A DNA stretch of 64,000 bases from Apus apus (Eukaryota > Chordata > Aves > Apodiformes > Apodidae). Each line of letters starts with the position of its first letter. Positions within the stretch are counted from its first letter, which is position 1. Positions 47,401-61,100 of the stretch are shown piece by piece. The DNA lies in assembly GCF_020740795.1 (NCBI RefSeq), contig NC_067283.1:5173659-5237658 (forward strand), read 5' to 3'. The position numbers were made by a program, and so were the translations under genes. The notes under the pieces were generated by a model, which was not told the DNA's origin, did no database searches, and was given only the letters and a program-made list of their open reading frames with translations.

Positions 47401-50400
47401 TTTACTTTCCTAATGAACAGCCAGAGCGAGGCGGGGGCTTGAATAGATGCCATTGTTCAGCAGCAAATGCTTAAGTCTCCCACACTGTCCAAAGTCATAT
47501 TATTTTGCTTTTTGTCTTGCAAAAGCTGTTGGGAACAGTGTCTGAGGCCTGACAGAAAAGACAAAAAAGAAGGCAGAATCATTATTTTAATGAAATGCTT
47601 TATAGCAAGATAACAATTACAAAAGATCCTCATCTTTCTCTAAAATCCCCACTGCCTCCAATAGCTCAGAGCTGGCACCTCGCTGCCTTCATTGCCACGT
47701 GCCTGTGCCAGCTGCTGCTCTTCCTTTTGTGGTGTTCTGTGTAGCTTGGTGATCCCAATGACAATTTGAAATCCTAACAATCCAGCTCATCTTCAGTGAG
47801 TTAAATACCTGGGCACCAGCCAGCATGCTGAGAACAGAGGACCCAACTCAGAAACCTTCAGGTGAAGCTGTCATGCAGGAATCTGCTCAAACACATTTAT
47901 TTTTTTTAATGGAAGTTGAGCAAGACTGACATGCTCTGAGAGGTTGTTCCTGGGCTAATCTTGTCTGGGTGACACACAGGGTATGTTGCACCTCTTCCCC
48001 ACTTGGACTCTGATTCTTGTGTGTATTTGGGGATCAGCAGGAGTTTGAATGACTTGGAAATAAAATTAAAGCAAAACCAACCCAAGAGGTTTTATTGCTT
48101 AAAAGGACTTGTTGGAGGGAAGTTCAAGGCTTTTTCAGGTGGTGCTCTTTATGGCAGTCTGATGAATCATGCTGATTAACTGTTACAAGGTCTCTCTGTC
48201 TTTCTCCCTATTTTTATCTCTGAGCTTATCTTCTGTTCATGATTAGCTGTTGTGTAACTGAATATTTCAGTTAGCCCAGGTGAAATGATACGCTGCTCAA
48301 ATACAATCAGATTCTCCTATGGCAGCATAATAAATGTGATACTCATGCTTTTCTGTAAAAACAAAAAGGCTTAGGAAGTGGTTTAGGGTTGCATGCACTG
48401 GAAATATTGGCATGGCAGTGATCCAGCTATTAATTTGTTTGCTGCTCTACTTCTTAGGAGGTGGGAGGTACAACCGCACATTTGATATGTGGGGTTGGAT
48501 CAGTTTGTGTCCCCATATGGAATGTTTTGGGGAGGAGTTTGGTGTCCCTTCAAAATCAGCTTTTAGAGTGTGGGGCAGCAGGGTGCTGTGGCAGCCAACT
48601 GAATGTTGCCTTGAAGAGACCCTGGAAAAAATACTCTTGCTGTGGTTTATGCCAAATATCCTAGCTTCTTTTTTGAACCTTAGGATGGTTTTGACATGGG
48701 GTTGAAGTGTAATTGTCTGCCTATTTTACCTATGTTAAGAGAAAATAATTCCTCAAAAAAGAATGTCTGTATGTGAGCACATACACATCACCAGTACTTG
48801 CATGGGGGGTTTTGTCCTCTTGTAGTGAGTTTCAGCTTTAAGATGAAGGAGCTGATGGATGTATTTTGGCAGAATCCAGCAGTCCTACAGGATTCAAGCT
48901 TAATTTTCATGTAGCTGATTAATGAATTGATAGTCATGCTGGCAGATATTTTGGTTAAACTGGATTCCAGTATGCCTCTGATTATTTTGATCACTGAAAT
49001 ACTGTATTTTTTTGTTTCTGTAGCAATACTGTAGGGTAACTTCACAGCCCTCCTCTCCACGGTGCTGTCATCTTGCTTTGGGGATTGTTTTCAAACTGAA
49101 GTTTGGTAGGGGAGGCTTAAGGGATGGATAACGGGATGTGGAGCCTTCCACCTCTAATTGTCAGTTTGATTTTAAGTCGGGACACTATTAATTTGAAATC
49201 TAGGTATTGCTCAGCTGTGGAAAGTGGAATTTTATATTTGGAGAGTGTATTTTGTTGTTTTCTCCCTTCTAGTATGGGATGGGCAGAAGTAACCCTTAGA
49301 GGTAATTAATATACATTTTAAAGCTTTTATTTTTAAACAGTTCAGTAGCCAAAACAATAGAAAGGTTATTGGCTGTCTTGGTGGGAAGGAAGATGTTACT
49401 CTAGATTGTACTGAGCAATTTATTCCCCCAAATATACACCTTGCTGTGCAGTGTCAAGGGCACAAGGACCCTCTCATTCCCACTCTGTACACAGCAGTCA
49501 GACTGCGATGTGTTGTGGTGGTTTGGAGAACCAGCATGTTCTCCTGGTGGCTGTTTCTTCCACTGCATCATGCAGAAATGAATTGTTTTTAAAAAGAAAA
49601 GTTCCCTTGTGGTTGCAGAGAGAAAATACAAACCAGACGTAAATCCCAGATCTTCAGACAGCCATAAACAATAGCTTCTGTGGAGACAGTTTTCCTCAGA
49701 GGGGATCAAGACACAATCTCTGCCCTGAAGCCTGAAAACCTGGCAATTAAAACTTTGATGGTAAATATCACTGCAGATGAAAGCACAGGGGGCCCTGCAG
49801 TGGCTTCAGGCTACTGTCAGTGCCCCAACCCCCAGGGGTCTGTGTGTTAGTGGCTCACAGGGTGATGCCTGAATCCAAGTGCTTGCTGTACGACTGTTGC
49901 ATTCAGGTGTCTGTCCTGGAAGCATTCTCCTTGAACCCAAGTGCTGCTCCTGGGCTTTATCACTGAGCGTCCTGCCATTACTCCAAGTAACTTCAATTTA
50001 GTCCAAGGGAAAAACAACTTTTTGTATCAATACTATGCACTGCATTAAAAGGGAGGTGAGTTTTTAGGGTTTTCTTCCCCCTTGGTTACAGAGATGAGAA
50101 GCAGGAAGAATGTCACTAAGAACAGGAGATGGAGGTCAGCGTGATCTCTGAAAGGTTCAACAGCAATGACAGATTTTGGTCAGTGATTCATAACTGAGTT
50201 GCACACTCAACTAATATGGTTTCTAGCAATTCTCAAGTTGTCAGGAGTATTTGGATTTGATGTGTTTCCAGGGGAAAGCTGTCTGAAGTGTTAATTGTAT
50301 CAGGTGAAAAGGTAACAGACTCTCTTAGCTGGTCACATGTACACTAAGCCAGTCTGTTCATGACATCCTTCTCATGTCACTGCTTTTATCAAGTGTAGAT

Positions 50401-53400
50401 TACTGGGACTAGATCAGCCAGTACAGGCTTTTGCAGCATCTCTCCAGCAGTAATTGTTAAAATCACTGCTTGTTGATCCTTTCTACTGCAATGTATCAAC
50501 TGAATAACCAACTCCATGAAGATGGCCTTGAATACTGTCTCCTGCTATAATGCAGATTTTCTGAGCTCCATAGATTTTAAAAGCTGCATATGTGGAGATG
50601 CCTTAAACATTTGCTCAGACCACAGCAGTCTTTTCATTAGTATCTTAGGTTAAAGCATGAGAAAAAGGTGATTTACTAAATTTTTGTGGTAAAATATTAA
50701 CACACTTGAAAATTTTGCAAGGCTGTGTCAAATTATTTTTGCATGTTTACTAAACCAAATTATATTCTGTCTTGCAGAGTTCTCTTAAGCTTTACTTTTA
50801 ATGTTAAAGTTTTAATATTTCCCAACCAAAAGTGTAACAAAGCTCTCATACAATTAGGGTAGCATATAGGGAACTGCCACAGAGAAATCTATAATTTTAT
50901 GGCAGCCTGGAAAGCATCACCAAGGGAGTGCTGAGAGGACTGTTGTCGTTGTACAGACAACTAATTTTATAACTGTTTTCTCCATTTTGTAGCACTAGCT
51001 TGTAAGAAATAAGGAGATCTTTCCTCTTCGTATGCTGGCCATGCTTAAAACTGTCATAGGTTTTGGAGAAGGAAGTGGAGCTGGCAAGTCTCTCTTGAGC
51101 TCCAGTTGTCTTGAATTTCTCCTGTGTCATGTTGCAAACACAGCTGAATGAAAGCTGTGGGTGACTTTGTAGATATGGATGGCTCTTGGCTGCATAGGGG
51201 AATGCCTTGGACCTTGCGTGTATAGATACACATACCTCTTCTCCAGAACAGGGGTGCTTATTGCCTTTTGGAAATTGAGGTCTTTCTGAGCCATCCTTTA
51301 TACAAGTTTTTTCCCCTATTTGATCCAAGTTTGACTACGTGTTTCCTGCAATGAACTTTCATCTCTCCATCATGGCAGCGAGATGTGGGCTTTCCAGTTT
51401 CTTCTGCTACCTGATCCATCTTTTACTCAAACTGGGGCTATCTGCATGTGGTAGTTTTGGGAAGAGTCCTGTTTCTGAGCACACTATGAACATGCTTTAG
51501 CATGCAGGAGATACTGCAGCATGGGTGGTGTGCATCACTAGCATTGCCACAGGAAGCATCTCCACGTCCTTGCATGTTAAATCATTTGACATGAAACATT
51601 GAAATAAGGCCACATTATAACATGACTCCTTTCTTTTCACTAGTGACCAAGGTAAGGCCTCCCAGAAATACCTGGGCCTCCGTGGATAGGAGGCAGGCCT
51701 TGTGACTCCAGAGCTTGTTCTATGTGTTGCTTTTCCTGCAGCAGCTGTTAAAGGAGCTTTGTACCTTGTCCCCATTCCAATCCTTAGGAAGTAGGATCAG
51801 GAAATGGAAGGGTTGAATAGATGAATTTGTGGAAGAAACCCTAGTACATTTTTAGCTGCTGTTCAGTGGTATGAAAACTTTATTTTCAAGCCTGCTGGGC
51901 AGAGCCCTTTCCTTATGGGGGGTATGAGAGTAAAAACTGAAGTTCTGACTGAATAGAGGAAACTTTAAAAAGCCATATATGAGGTTAGAGATGTAGCTTC
52001 TCTCTTGCATTGGATGCTGAACCTGTTAGGAGCTGTAGCTGCTTGGCAAATTCTCCTTGCCAGAAGTTGATATTACAGCAGTGATGGGGTGAATATGTGA
52101 AGCAACAGCCTCTGTTGTGGGAGGAAGAAGCGGGGCTATGAGTGTTGGTATGATCAGATTCTCTCCATGCTGGGAGATAGGGCAAGTCTAGTGTTTGTAA
52201 CATTTTATTTTCTGACTCAAAGAGCTGATCTGTCCGAAACCTGGCTTTTTAAGGTTTTAATTTTAGCTGGAGCAGCTTCTCCAACACTGCTGTGCATTTG
52301 AGGTTACTTGAGCACTGATGCTGGGCTGGAGGCATGGTGATAGCTGGGAGGTGAAGGCCAAGGTAGACACGATCTGTCATTGAATGGCATCTTCCTTTAC
52401 TTGTCTTTAGCCTTGTAAACATATGGGAAGAGAAGGAACTAATGGGAGACCAAGACCATCAAAGGCAAAGTTGGCACAGGAACAAAATGTGTAAGCTGGT
52501 TGTAATGTGCTGAGATAAAGGAAAGTTGCAGATGTTGTGCTAACAGAGACCATGTGACAGACAGGAAGGCAGTCAGTGATGTGACATGCCACTTGCTGTC
52601 TCACTTCATGTTAGGACTCACACTGAGTTAGCCCAAGGTTTGCAGCTCTTTCTTTACTGCCTCAGCATCTCAACATCCCCTGGAGTTACTCAGATAACTA
52701 AGATGACAGAGTGGATTTTGGGAGGTTCTCCTGCAGCACTTTTTGGTGAGCCCACCCTTGTTTGAGTTGACATAGCAGCTTAACCTAAAATGAATCAGAC
52801 TTCTGAGTCATGGTTTCTTGGACCCCAAATACTGCTTGAAGCAGCAGTTCACTTCTGCAGCAGTGGAGGGCAAAAAAATCAGGAGGATTTTTGCCTAGTG
52901 AGTGCATTGCAGATCCTCTGAAGTGTGTTATGTTTTTAGCTAAAATAAAGTACAACAGGAGATTAATTTCTCATGTAGACTTACTGGGGTTTCTGTTTGC
53001 CCATGTCAGGAGACTGGATGCAGTTATCTCTCCCAAGAGGTCTCTTCACCAGGCTGTGATCTGCCTGAATGTTGAGGGCAGGGCACAGTGAAGACAAATA
53101 GTCGATGTACTTGAACAGCTTGTCTTGTTGGAAGCTGACAGTTCTTTCCAGTAAGAGGCTTTATCTGCACACCCCTCTGCAAAGCCACAGTCTGTCAGTC
53201 GCTTCTGCCTTTCAAAGTCTTTCTTCATGCTGCTTAAAAGAACCAAAAAAGAACTATTTAAAATTCCTGAAAACACTGGATTATTCATCTAACTTTTTCT
53301 AGACATTAAAATGACCATTAAAAAGCCCTTAAATATTCTTATCTTCCTAGCCCCCATGAAGCTGGGGCTTTAAAAATGCCTTCACCTTTAAAAATGCCTC

Positions 53401-56400
53401 TCTCCTTGGAGAAGTGGAGTAAATCATCAGCTGCTTTGTGCTGCTGGCATTTAGCTCCTGCTTGGAGGCCCTGATCTTTCACCCTGGCCCAGCAGCTGGC
53501 AGAGCAGCTCAGAGAAGATGGCAGAAGCAGTTGCTGTGCTTCCCTGATCCTGAGCAATAAAGCACATCACTGGGCTGGTCCCCTGCTGTAGTTTATAGCA
53601 GCCTGGCTGCTGCCACTGGTCCCAGCTGCCAGTGGCCACAAGGACCTGCTGAGAGGGCTGTGGATGAGCAGGGCTGAAGCAAGCTGTGGACTTGGCTCTC
53701 TCTTCCCCCTGCTTATGCCTGCCTTAGCAGGGAGGCTGGAGAGAGGAGAGCTGCTTTGCCAGCCCTTAGCTGTTGGAAGACCTTCAAGCTTTGAGAGATG
53801 TTCCTGAGTCCAACTTTGCAGAGTTAAGTACAACACCATAACAGACAGTAATTGCATCTTGCCCACGAGTTTGGGACTTGAGGCTTAACCCTGTGGCATG
53901 AAAACTTCAGTACCTGGGGCTTTTCTGAGCAGAAACATGGAACATGCTAATGTTGTACATTGTAACACAGTTGTCTTGAATGCCTTCTTTTACATTGTGC
54001 TGAACATGCTGACATTTGAGACAGTAAAAATACTATTCTGGTAGCATGTTCCAAGGCTAGTTTCCATTTTGCAGCTCTGTCTCAAGTGGTAAAGCTTTTA
54101 TGTCTTGGCTTTTAAGGCAAAGGGGAGAGGTGACATAAGTAGCAGCATATAAATGAAAGAAGAGCAGTGCTCAGGGGAATAGTGCTTTTTGGTGTATAAT
54201 GTCACAAATTTCTTAATGTTTAACTGTATGTAGAGATATTGTCCTGGGAGTATTTTGCAAATTACTCAGAACAATGCAAACTCCAGCAATCAGTTGCATT
54301 CAGTATAAATATTTTGAGTTGCTCATTACCATTAATGGAAAATAGTAATTCTTGTATCTTGCACCGTCTCTTTTTAAAAATGAAAGTTGGCAGGACTAAC
54401 CACTGCTTCCTCATGCCAAATTATGTGCTATAGAGTTCAGTCCATGAAAATTTATTGTTCCAGTTGATGTAAATTGCATCTAATGGGCAGATGACTCATG
54501 GCTGTGCTGACAGCCAGCATTGCATCCGAAAGGCACATCTGAGCAGGTTGGAAGCAATGACGTAAGCAGATCTTAACTCCATTTCCCTCTTCATGTGACA
54601 GTTTTCTTCTCAGTTCTGGGCTACAGGAATCCTGGGATGCCACTTTTTGCTCAGGTCACTTGTATCATGGTTGCAGTGGCCTTAAATTGTTTTTCCCAAT
54701 GCAGACTTTGGAACAGAAGCTAAGTGAGTCCTATTTGATTTCCAAACAATATTAAGGAGCTTGTTTGAAAAAACAGTAGCTTAGCATGTTTCATTGTGTT
54801 TCTTGGAAGTGCTGGTTCTTTGAAGTCTGTAATGTGAAGTTTTATTGCATGTGCCAGGATTGCAGAGTTGCAGCTGGTTATTGATAATGCTGCTCTCCAT
54901 TATGGACCAGTAAGTCTTGCTTTTTCCCTTAGTGTCATTACCAGTATATGGAGGTGCCAAGGATGGAAGGCTATGAGTGAGGGCAGATCTGATCACTTAC
55001 CAGGATTCTAAGGACTCGTGTAGCTTCTTATAGTGGGGACAAGCCTTTAGAATAGAGTTCCTGTAGTTTTCACTCCCTCTGAATTAATTGTGAGCAGAAT
55101 CATCTCACTGCCTTCCTGTGCTCTCCAGTCTCCTGTAGCTGGATACTTGATGGTAATTCTCTTGGACTGGGGATTGGTTTTGGTTATATCACCTAATGCT
55201 TATGGCCCAACCCTAACCTGGAGGCTTTAATGTGATGTGACTGGTACATCAGCCTTTTGGTTATGCAGGGAAGCTAAACCAGTTTGGAATGCAGATGGGG
55301 AAGGGTTTTCTGACCGGCTTCAAAACCTTTCAGGGTTGATGTGGAGAATCCACCCCTCTTCCCACTCAGGTTGTGAAGTATGAGATAAATAGAAAACATA
55401 ATCATTATTTTGTGGAAGGGCCCTTGGAGGCTTTAGAAGAGCAGAAGATGGCAGCTGCAGAGCAGGTATGTCCAGAACTCCAGTAGCATTTGTTAAGCTA
55501 CTGGCAAGAAAGAGTTTACTCCAGCCTTCTGTAACTTCATGTAAAAGGTGACATAATTACTGTTTACATGACAGCCTAAAGCTGCTTCCTGTTTCCACTA
55601 TGGTAGTTATGCCAGAGGCACACCATTTATTCCAAGTGGATCAGCCCAGGGACATGGTCATTAGCACATTAATAGAAGAAGTACCTTCAAATTGTTGTAC
55701 TTGGCAATAACTATATCCTGGAGTAACAAACTTCTCACCATTCAGCTTGCGAGTTTATAAGCATCCCCTGATGAGAATAAACAGGAAAGCACTGTTCCCC
55801 TCTCCCCTGCCCATTGCTTTAAATGCAATTATTTCACCTTAAAGATGGTTTTAAAGGAGAGCCTAATTTGAAGGCACTGCTGGTGACCCCAGTATCTGCT
55901 AAAGAAAAGGATCTGTGTTCACCCACTGTTACTGCTGCTCACCCTGTGCTGTTGCAGGGGTGACACGATGCCAATACACTGGGGTGAGGAATGGGGAAGG
56001 TGGAAGTTGCCTCTGTGGTGCAGAACCTCTGAAATGGAGTTGGTGTCCCCAGGCAGCTTCCTGTCAATCCATTTTGCTGCTCTGGGGTGGAGTAAACCAA
56101 GCTGGGGTGAGTAATGGCCTTCTCAGAGGGTTGGTCACCAGGAGGAAATGCCACATCAAATGGTGATTTAATTCTGCAGCTTGACTTGGATATTTGGCAG
56201 TGGCTGTTGTTGGTATCCTGGATTTCTTGTAGCAGCAACTTGTAATTTCTTGAACTAGCTTGAAGCACACTATTTCCTGACTTTTGTTTCCAACAAGAAA
56301 ATATGTAAATTTACATGTTTCCAAGCTGAAGTTCAAAAGAAAACAAGCCTCTGCATTGGAGGGGGCCAAGGGGCTGGAGTCCTTTGGCTCTTTTTTCCTA

Positions 56401-58064
56401 TGCAATTCAATCCAAGTGCTTGTTTCACCACTTTTTGCACTCCAAGCCTGTCAGCTTGCTGTGCTGTGGTAGAATGCTCTGGTGGTATTGAATGCTTTCT
56501 GGCTGCTGTTGCTACATCAGTGAAATCTGCCTGGGTTTTTTTTGAAATCTGCAGTGCATGAGGATTGAGGCTTCATCCTTAATTCTGCTTAGACATTTCC
56601 CTGGCACTTCATTGTTGGACAGGGTCTGCTTTGGGGGTTCTCTGAGCTGCACATGCTGAAGTAATATTTACTAGCACTGTCATACGGACAGTCCTGGTTC
56701 ACTGTAGTTCTGCTGTGTGCTGGGGAAAGCCTTGCCATGCCAATGTCCTAGAGTGGGTATTGGGAACCATCTAACAACTGTTAATGCCAGAGAGGATGTG
56801 TTTAAAATTATCCTGGCCTGGAACTGGCAGCAGCCCAGACTCTTCTTCAGAAGAGCAAAGCCAGGAAGGAGATTTCCAAGGCCTGACCAGAGCTCTCATG
56901 CCAGTTCTGTTCTCATGATGCACAAGGGAGGAGAGGAAAAAAATATCTTAACTTTTTTTTGTGTGTGTGTGAAAGGATTTGGAATATTTGTGGAAGGCAG
57001 TGGAGGGAGAATCTGCTTGGTTTGTTTTTTGTTTTTGTTTTTCCTTTTCTCTCCCATGCAGATGGTGGCCATTAAGGGGAGGTGTGTTGGGAATTGCTAT
57101 CTATCCCCTAGCATCCATTCCCCAGGCAGTTGCATTGCTTGTAGCCTTTCTTGAGGCAGGACCTGCATGGGCTCTGGGTCTGCATGGTTCTCTAACCAGT
57201 CCATACTTAGCAGCCATGCTCAAGAACATGGATGTCGACTACAAAGGTGCTTCTCCTGGTTTTGTGTGGGGAGCAGCCTGTGAAAGTAAGCTGTAAAACT
57301 TGAAAGCAAATTTGGAGTGAAAGCAGCATTTTTTTGGCTAGAAAGAGGATAATACAGTAATTTTTCACAGCATGTGCCGGATATTCTTGTGTGTTTGTTG
57401 ATTTCAGTAAAAAAAAAAATAAAATTATGGAGACTTTAGTGAAAAAGTTGAGACTTCACAAGACAGTTGAGTGACCCCACTTGCCTGTTCTCACTGTCTC
57501 TGTTGTACCAGCTCTGCTCATCTGACCCTTGGTAATGTGGTTCAGCTCATTAAGCCATAAGTAAACAAAGTTTTTCTTCTGTCTGGATTTTTCCCCAGTG
57601 TATGGGGCCAAACTGGCCTCCCAAGGAAGCATGTGAACTCCTCCAGGGCTGGAGAGAAGTGAGACTTGGGGCTGGAAAAGAGTAGGATTCATTCAGGGAT
57701 AGTAAAATCAAAAGGATACATGAGTATCAGGTCAGTGCTAGGTTCTGTTTCACATTTTTAGCTAATTAAACAAGCTGGGACAGACCACACTCCTTGTATG
57801 TTTGAGGGTACCTTCTGATAAGTTTTCAAGTATTTTTTGGTGCATATTACTTAAAATGCAAGTAGCTATAAATCCTACAAATACCACTTAGTGTCTGTCT
57901 GCTGAAGTTTCAATTGGTGTTAAGTCCCTGCTGTTCCTGCAGGATTTGAAGCAGAAGGTGCTAATGCAAGAAAACAAAATATAAGAAGCAATGTTTCATG
58001 TATTTTTGTTGGTCGAAAGGAAGATTTAATGACTTCCACTTACTGTTGCTTTATTTTTCTGCAG
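44486..58064 (+). other. OXSR1: OXSR1 intron 4 (13.6 kb)
   Basis: The intron runs from GTACTT to TTTTTCTGCAG. I found no recognisable transposon, RNA gene or coding exon in it. The stretch 47180-47490 stands out for high sequence complexity and retained CpGs and is listed separately as a possible conserved element. Confidence 0.9.
47180..47490. other. Possible conserved non-coding element in intron 4
   Basis: The stretch differs from its surroundings: complex, non-repetitive, with several CpGs (TACTCCGAATAAACCCGCC, GTTCGGGG, CTAGCGGAG, GAGCGAGGCGGGGG) next to AT-rich TAAT/ATTA homeodomain-like cores (TTCAATTAAGG, CTTAATG, CCTAATGAAC). No frame looks coding. Conservation is inferred from texture only; no alignment was possible. 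Confidence 0.2.
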
Positions 58065-58120
58065 GGATGTGAAAGCAGGAAATATCCTTCTTGGAGAAGA
58101 TGGCTCAGTGCAAATTGCAG
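58065..58120 (+). CDS. OXSR1: OXSR1 coding exon 5 (residues 145-163; catalytic loop)
   Basis: A 56-nt exon completes Arg145 and encodes D146-V-K-A-G-N151, the catalytic loop with its proton-acceptor aspartate and metal-binding asparagine, then ILLGEDGSVQIA. It ends one base into codon 164, which should be the Asp of DFG; the next exon lies beyond the window. HRDVKAGN (Val, not Leu) supports OXSR1 over STK39. The acceptor is TTTATTTTTCTGCAG|G and the donor GCAG|GTAACT. The activation loop with its WNK target threonine, the regulatory serine and the C-terminal docking domain are not in this window. Confidence 0.96.
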
Positions 58121-61100
58121 GTAACTTTCCTGGTGGCTTTGGATTAACTTCAGGGTTAACTGTATCCAAATAGGTGGTTTAATGATCAGGGAGGAACCTA
58201 CATAAAAACTTTAGCTTCAGGAAGTGCAACAGTTCTTAAACAAAACAAATAACAGCAGAAAACACAACAATAAACAAACCACCAAAAAAACCAGTGGATT
58301 TTATTACATCTTGTTATCTTAAAACAACTGTTCTTTGGAGTAGTAGCGATCAGCATGAATAAATCCTTTGACTGATAAGTCCTTAGAAGCAGTAGATTAG
58401 ATAAAATTCTTGGCATAAGCTGTTCAGATTTTAAAACCAGCAAGTTCATAGGCTGGGAAGGGGACTGCACAGACCACAGTGATTTATCCCTGATGTGGAA
58501 GGTGGCTTGCAGAACGACTGCTGTGAACAGTAGGTAGATTTATTGGAAGGAAATTGGTCTGTTTGATGGTGGAAGTCACTTGCAACTTGGCCTTAACTGA
58601 AGATTTGCTGGTCAAACTGCTCACGTGGATGCTCCCTAGTCCACTTCAGTTGAACCAAATGGCAGAATGCAACTGACTGTCCTAGCCCAGCCCAAACTGG
58701 GATGAACTGGAAGTCTTGGAAGCAGTTGTGAAAGCTAAGGTACAAGGTAGGGAAGACTGGTAAGACGGTTGCTTTAGCTAATACAGATGTACCTGGAGAT
58801 GTCTGTTGTAGTCACTGCTGACATGGGCTACATCAACACAGGTGTGTTAGAAACTGTGGATGGATCATTTGTGGAAATGGGTGTTGTGTGGTATTTGGGG
58901 GGGGGGAAGAAACAAAACAACCCACAAACACTACTTTTCTGGTCTTTTATACGTGTTTCTATAGACATTGCTGTTCTTTCCAGAAATAAAAAAAATATTA
59001 TTTTAGATTTAAATAAGATTTTTGGAGAGCACATTTAGAACCTGTGACACTTTGGTTTTCCTCTTCCCTGTGTGCCATTTTCCTGTCCTGAGTGTGATTG
59101 CTCTCTGACTGTCCTTTCCCTCTGGCCTGTTCTCTTCCCCTGAATCCTGTGGCATGAGGGCTGGAAAGGCATGATCTCTTAACTCAAAGGCAGAGCTTGC
59201 ATCTGCTCCTACCATCTTAGCAAAAGTCCTTTTAGGTGTTTAACTTTGTCAGGCCCATAATTAATTGGAAAGAGCCATATCTGTTTGAGGTTTCTTTTTT
59301 AGTGCCTTTTAGTGAGCTAAGCCGTTGTGCTGGGGGTTAAGGGACAGGGTTTTGCAGCTTTGTGGCTGTCCTGTCAGGCAGAAGTGTCTGTTGCATTGGG
59401 TAGCACTGAGGGTATGGACCTTTGGTTTATGTGTGCCTGGATTTGCATCTTGGAATGAGGTGTAGATTTTCTCTTGGGAGGCAGAGCACAGTGCAATGCA
59501 CAGGTTTTTATAGGCAGCTCTTCTCCCTTTGCAGAAGGCTATAAGCCATTTTACAGGACATAACATCTAAAATACAAGACTCCTGTTTAAAACCTGAAGT
59601 TATTTTGTTTTCCTTTTTGTCTCCCAGTGCTCTTAGTGCCTGCTGTTACATTTCTGATGGATTGTAAATAATTCATCCAGTGTGGCAGCTGATGGAAGGT
59701 TGGGAGTGGCTTCTAAAATGCTCAAAAGAGCAAACTTCATAGAGTGAAATCTTACAGTTTTTCAATAATGAGGCCAAGATGCAACATTTTGGAGTTGTAA
59801 TTGTAGAGGGCTTTAAATTATGTTCTGGGAGAGGCTGAAATAGCTGTTGCATTAGAGCAATGCACTGTTGTTCCAAGTGTTTCTGCCAGCCTAGCAGAAA
59901 CCTGCTTCTGTTTCTCTTTCACAAGAGTGGAAGGACTTGGCTTTCTTTCTTAAGGCTTACTGATGGTAGGTAGCTGTTAATATAGATATATTTTTCCTGC
60001 TGAGTAATTTTTAGTTGATAAGTAATTTTAAGGTTGACTGGTCTTACTTATACAACTTGCAGAGGATTTATTTTGTCTGTGATTTGTGCACGTTCCCCTG
60101 GACTCAACTGTCTCCTAGTGGTTTGTATGTGCAACATATCCTGTGAAAGCTACATTGTGAGATGTGCAAAGTTCCCCCTTTACAAATTATTTCTTTGAAT
60201 GTGCAGCAGGACTAATGCTGTAACTTCTGAGGCACAGCAGAGCCACTAAACTTACCCAAGGTCAGCAAGTTCACCACAGGGACGGGAAGCTCCTTTCTGT
60301 GAAGGCAGCTGATGACTTGAAAGAAAGAAAAATAAATGAATGACTGAATGCTAGACAAGAGCCTGACCTGGTCATAACATGAGATTTTGTTTCTGTGGGA
60401 ATTTCTGACACTTAAGCTTCCTTTCCTCCTGACCCAGGATGATATAGCAACATTTCTTGTAAATTTTTTTGAGGAGGGGAAAAAATGTTGGAAACAAACC
60501 AATACCAATAAACTGAGTTTTGTTTCAGTGAGATCAAAGCACTTGTCTTTGACAATAATATTAATGCATATTAGGAATAATTCTGTTGACCGCTGAGTGC
60601 TTCAATTATCAACTGGGTGACATCACTACGTTCCCATGAAACAAAGTGTTTAAGTTTCACTGGAAAGTTACACCACAAGGGAAAAAAAAAGGTTGATCAA
60701 CTGTGGAATGAAGCCTTGAGGGTTCATTAGACAGAATGGGGCACCTCCCTTGAAGGAGCTGGTTTACTGTACATAAAAAATGCAAATAATGTAGCAGGAA
60801 AGAATGACTTCAATTCTTTTGTAATGACTCCTTTCAGTCTTGACATCCCTCTATCAAAACTGTCTGTGAACAGTTGTTAAGAAGGTCTTGCTCAATGTTT
60901 GGCTTCTGTGACCTGTTCCTGTGGGTTTCCTACTGCTTGACACAATTCATGTTTCTTGTCTCGGAAGAAATGTAAATGTTGAATGTAAACTGTAAGGAAT
61001 GTAAGTTTCAACCTGGAAATCCTTGGAGAGAAAATCAAAGCTGCTTTCAAGGTTTAGGGGGGAAAAAAAAAAAAAAAAGCTTGACCCTGTGGTGGAGGAA

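Noticed and set aside
56717..57154. A 145-codon plus-strand open frame in intron 4
   Set aside because: It runs through T/G simple sequence, lacks consistent codon use and lies between proven exons 4 and 5 without matching OXSR1.
1360..58120. Identity as STK39 (SPAK) rather than OXSR1
   Set aside because: The Ala/Pro-rich N-terminus of STK39 is absent and the diagnostic segments ([36 protein letters not shown]) are the OXSR1 forms.
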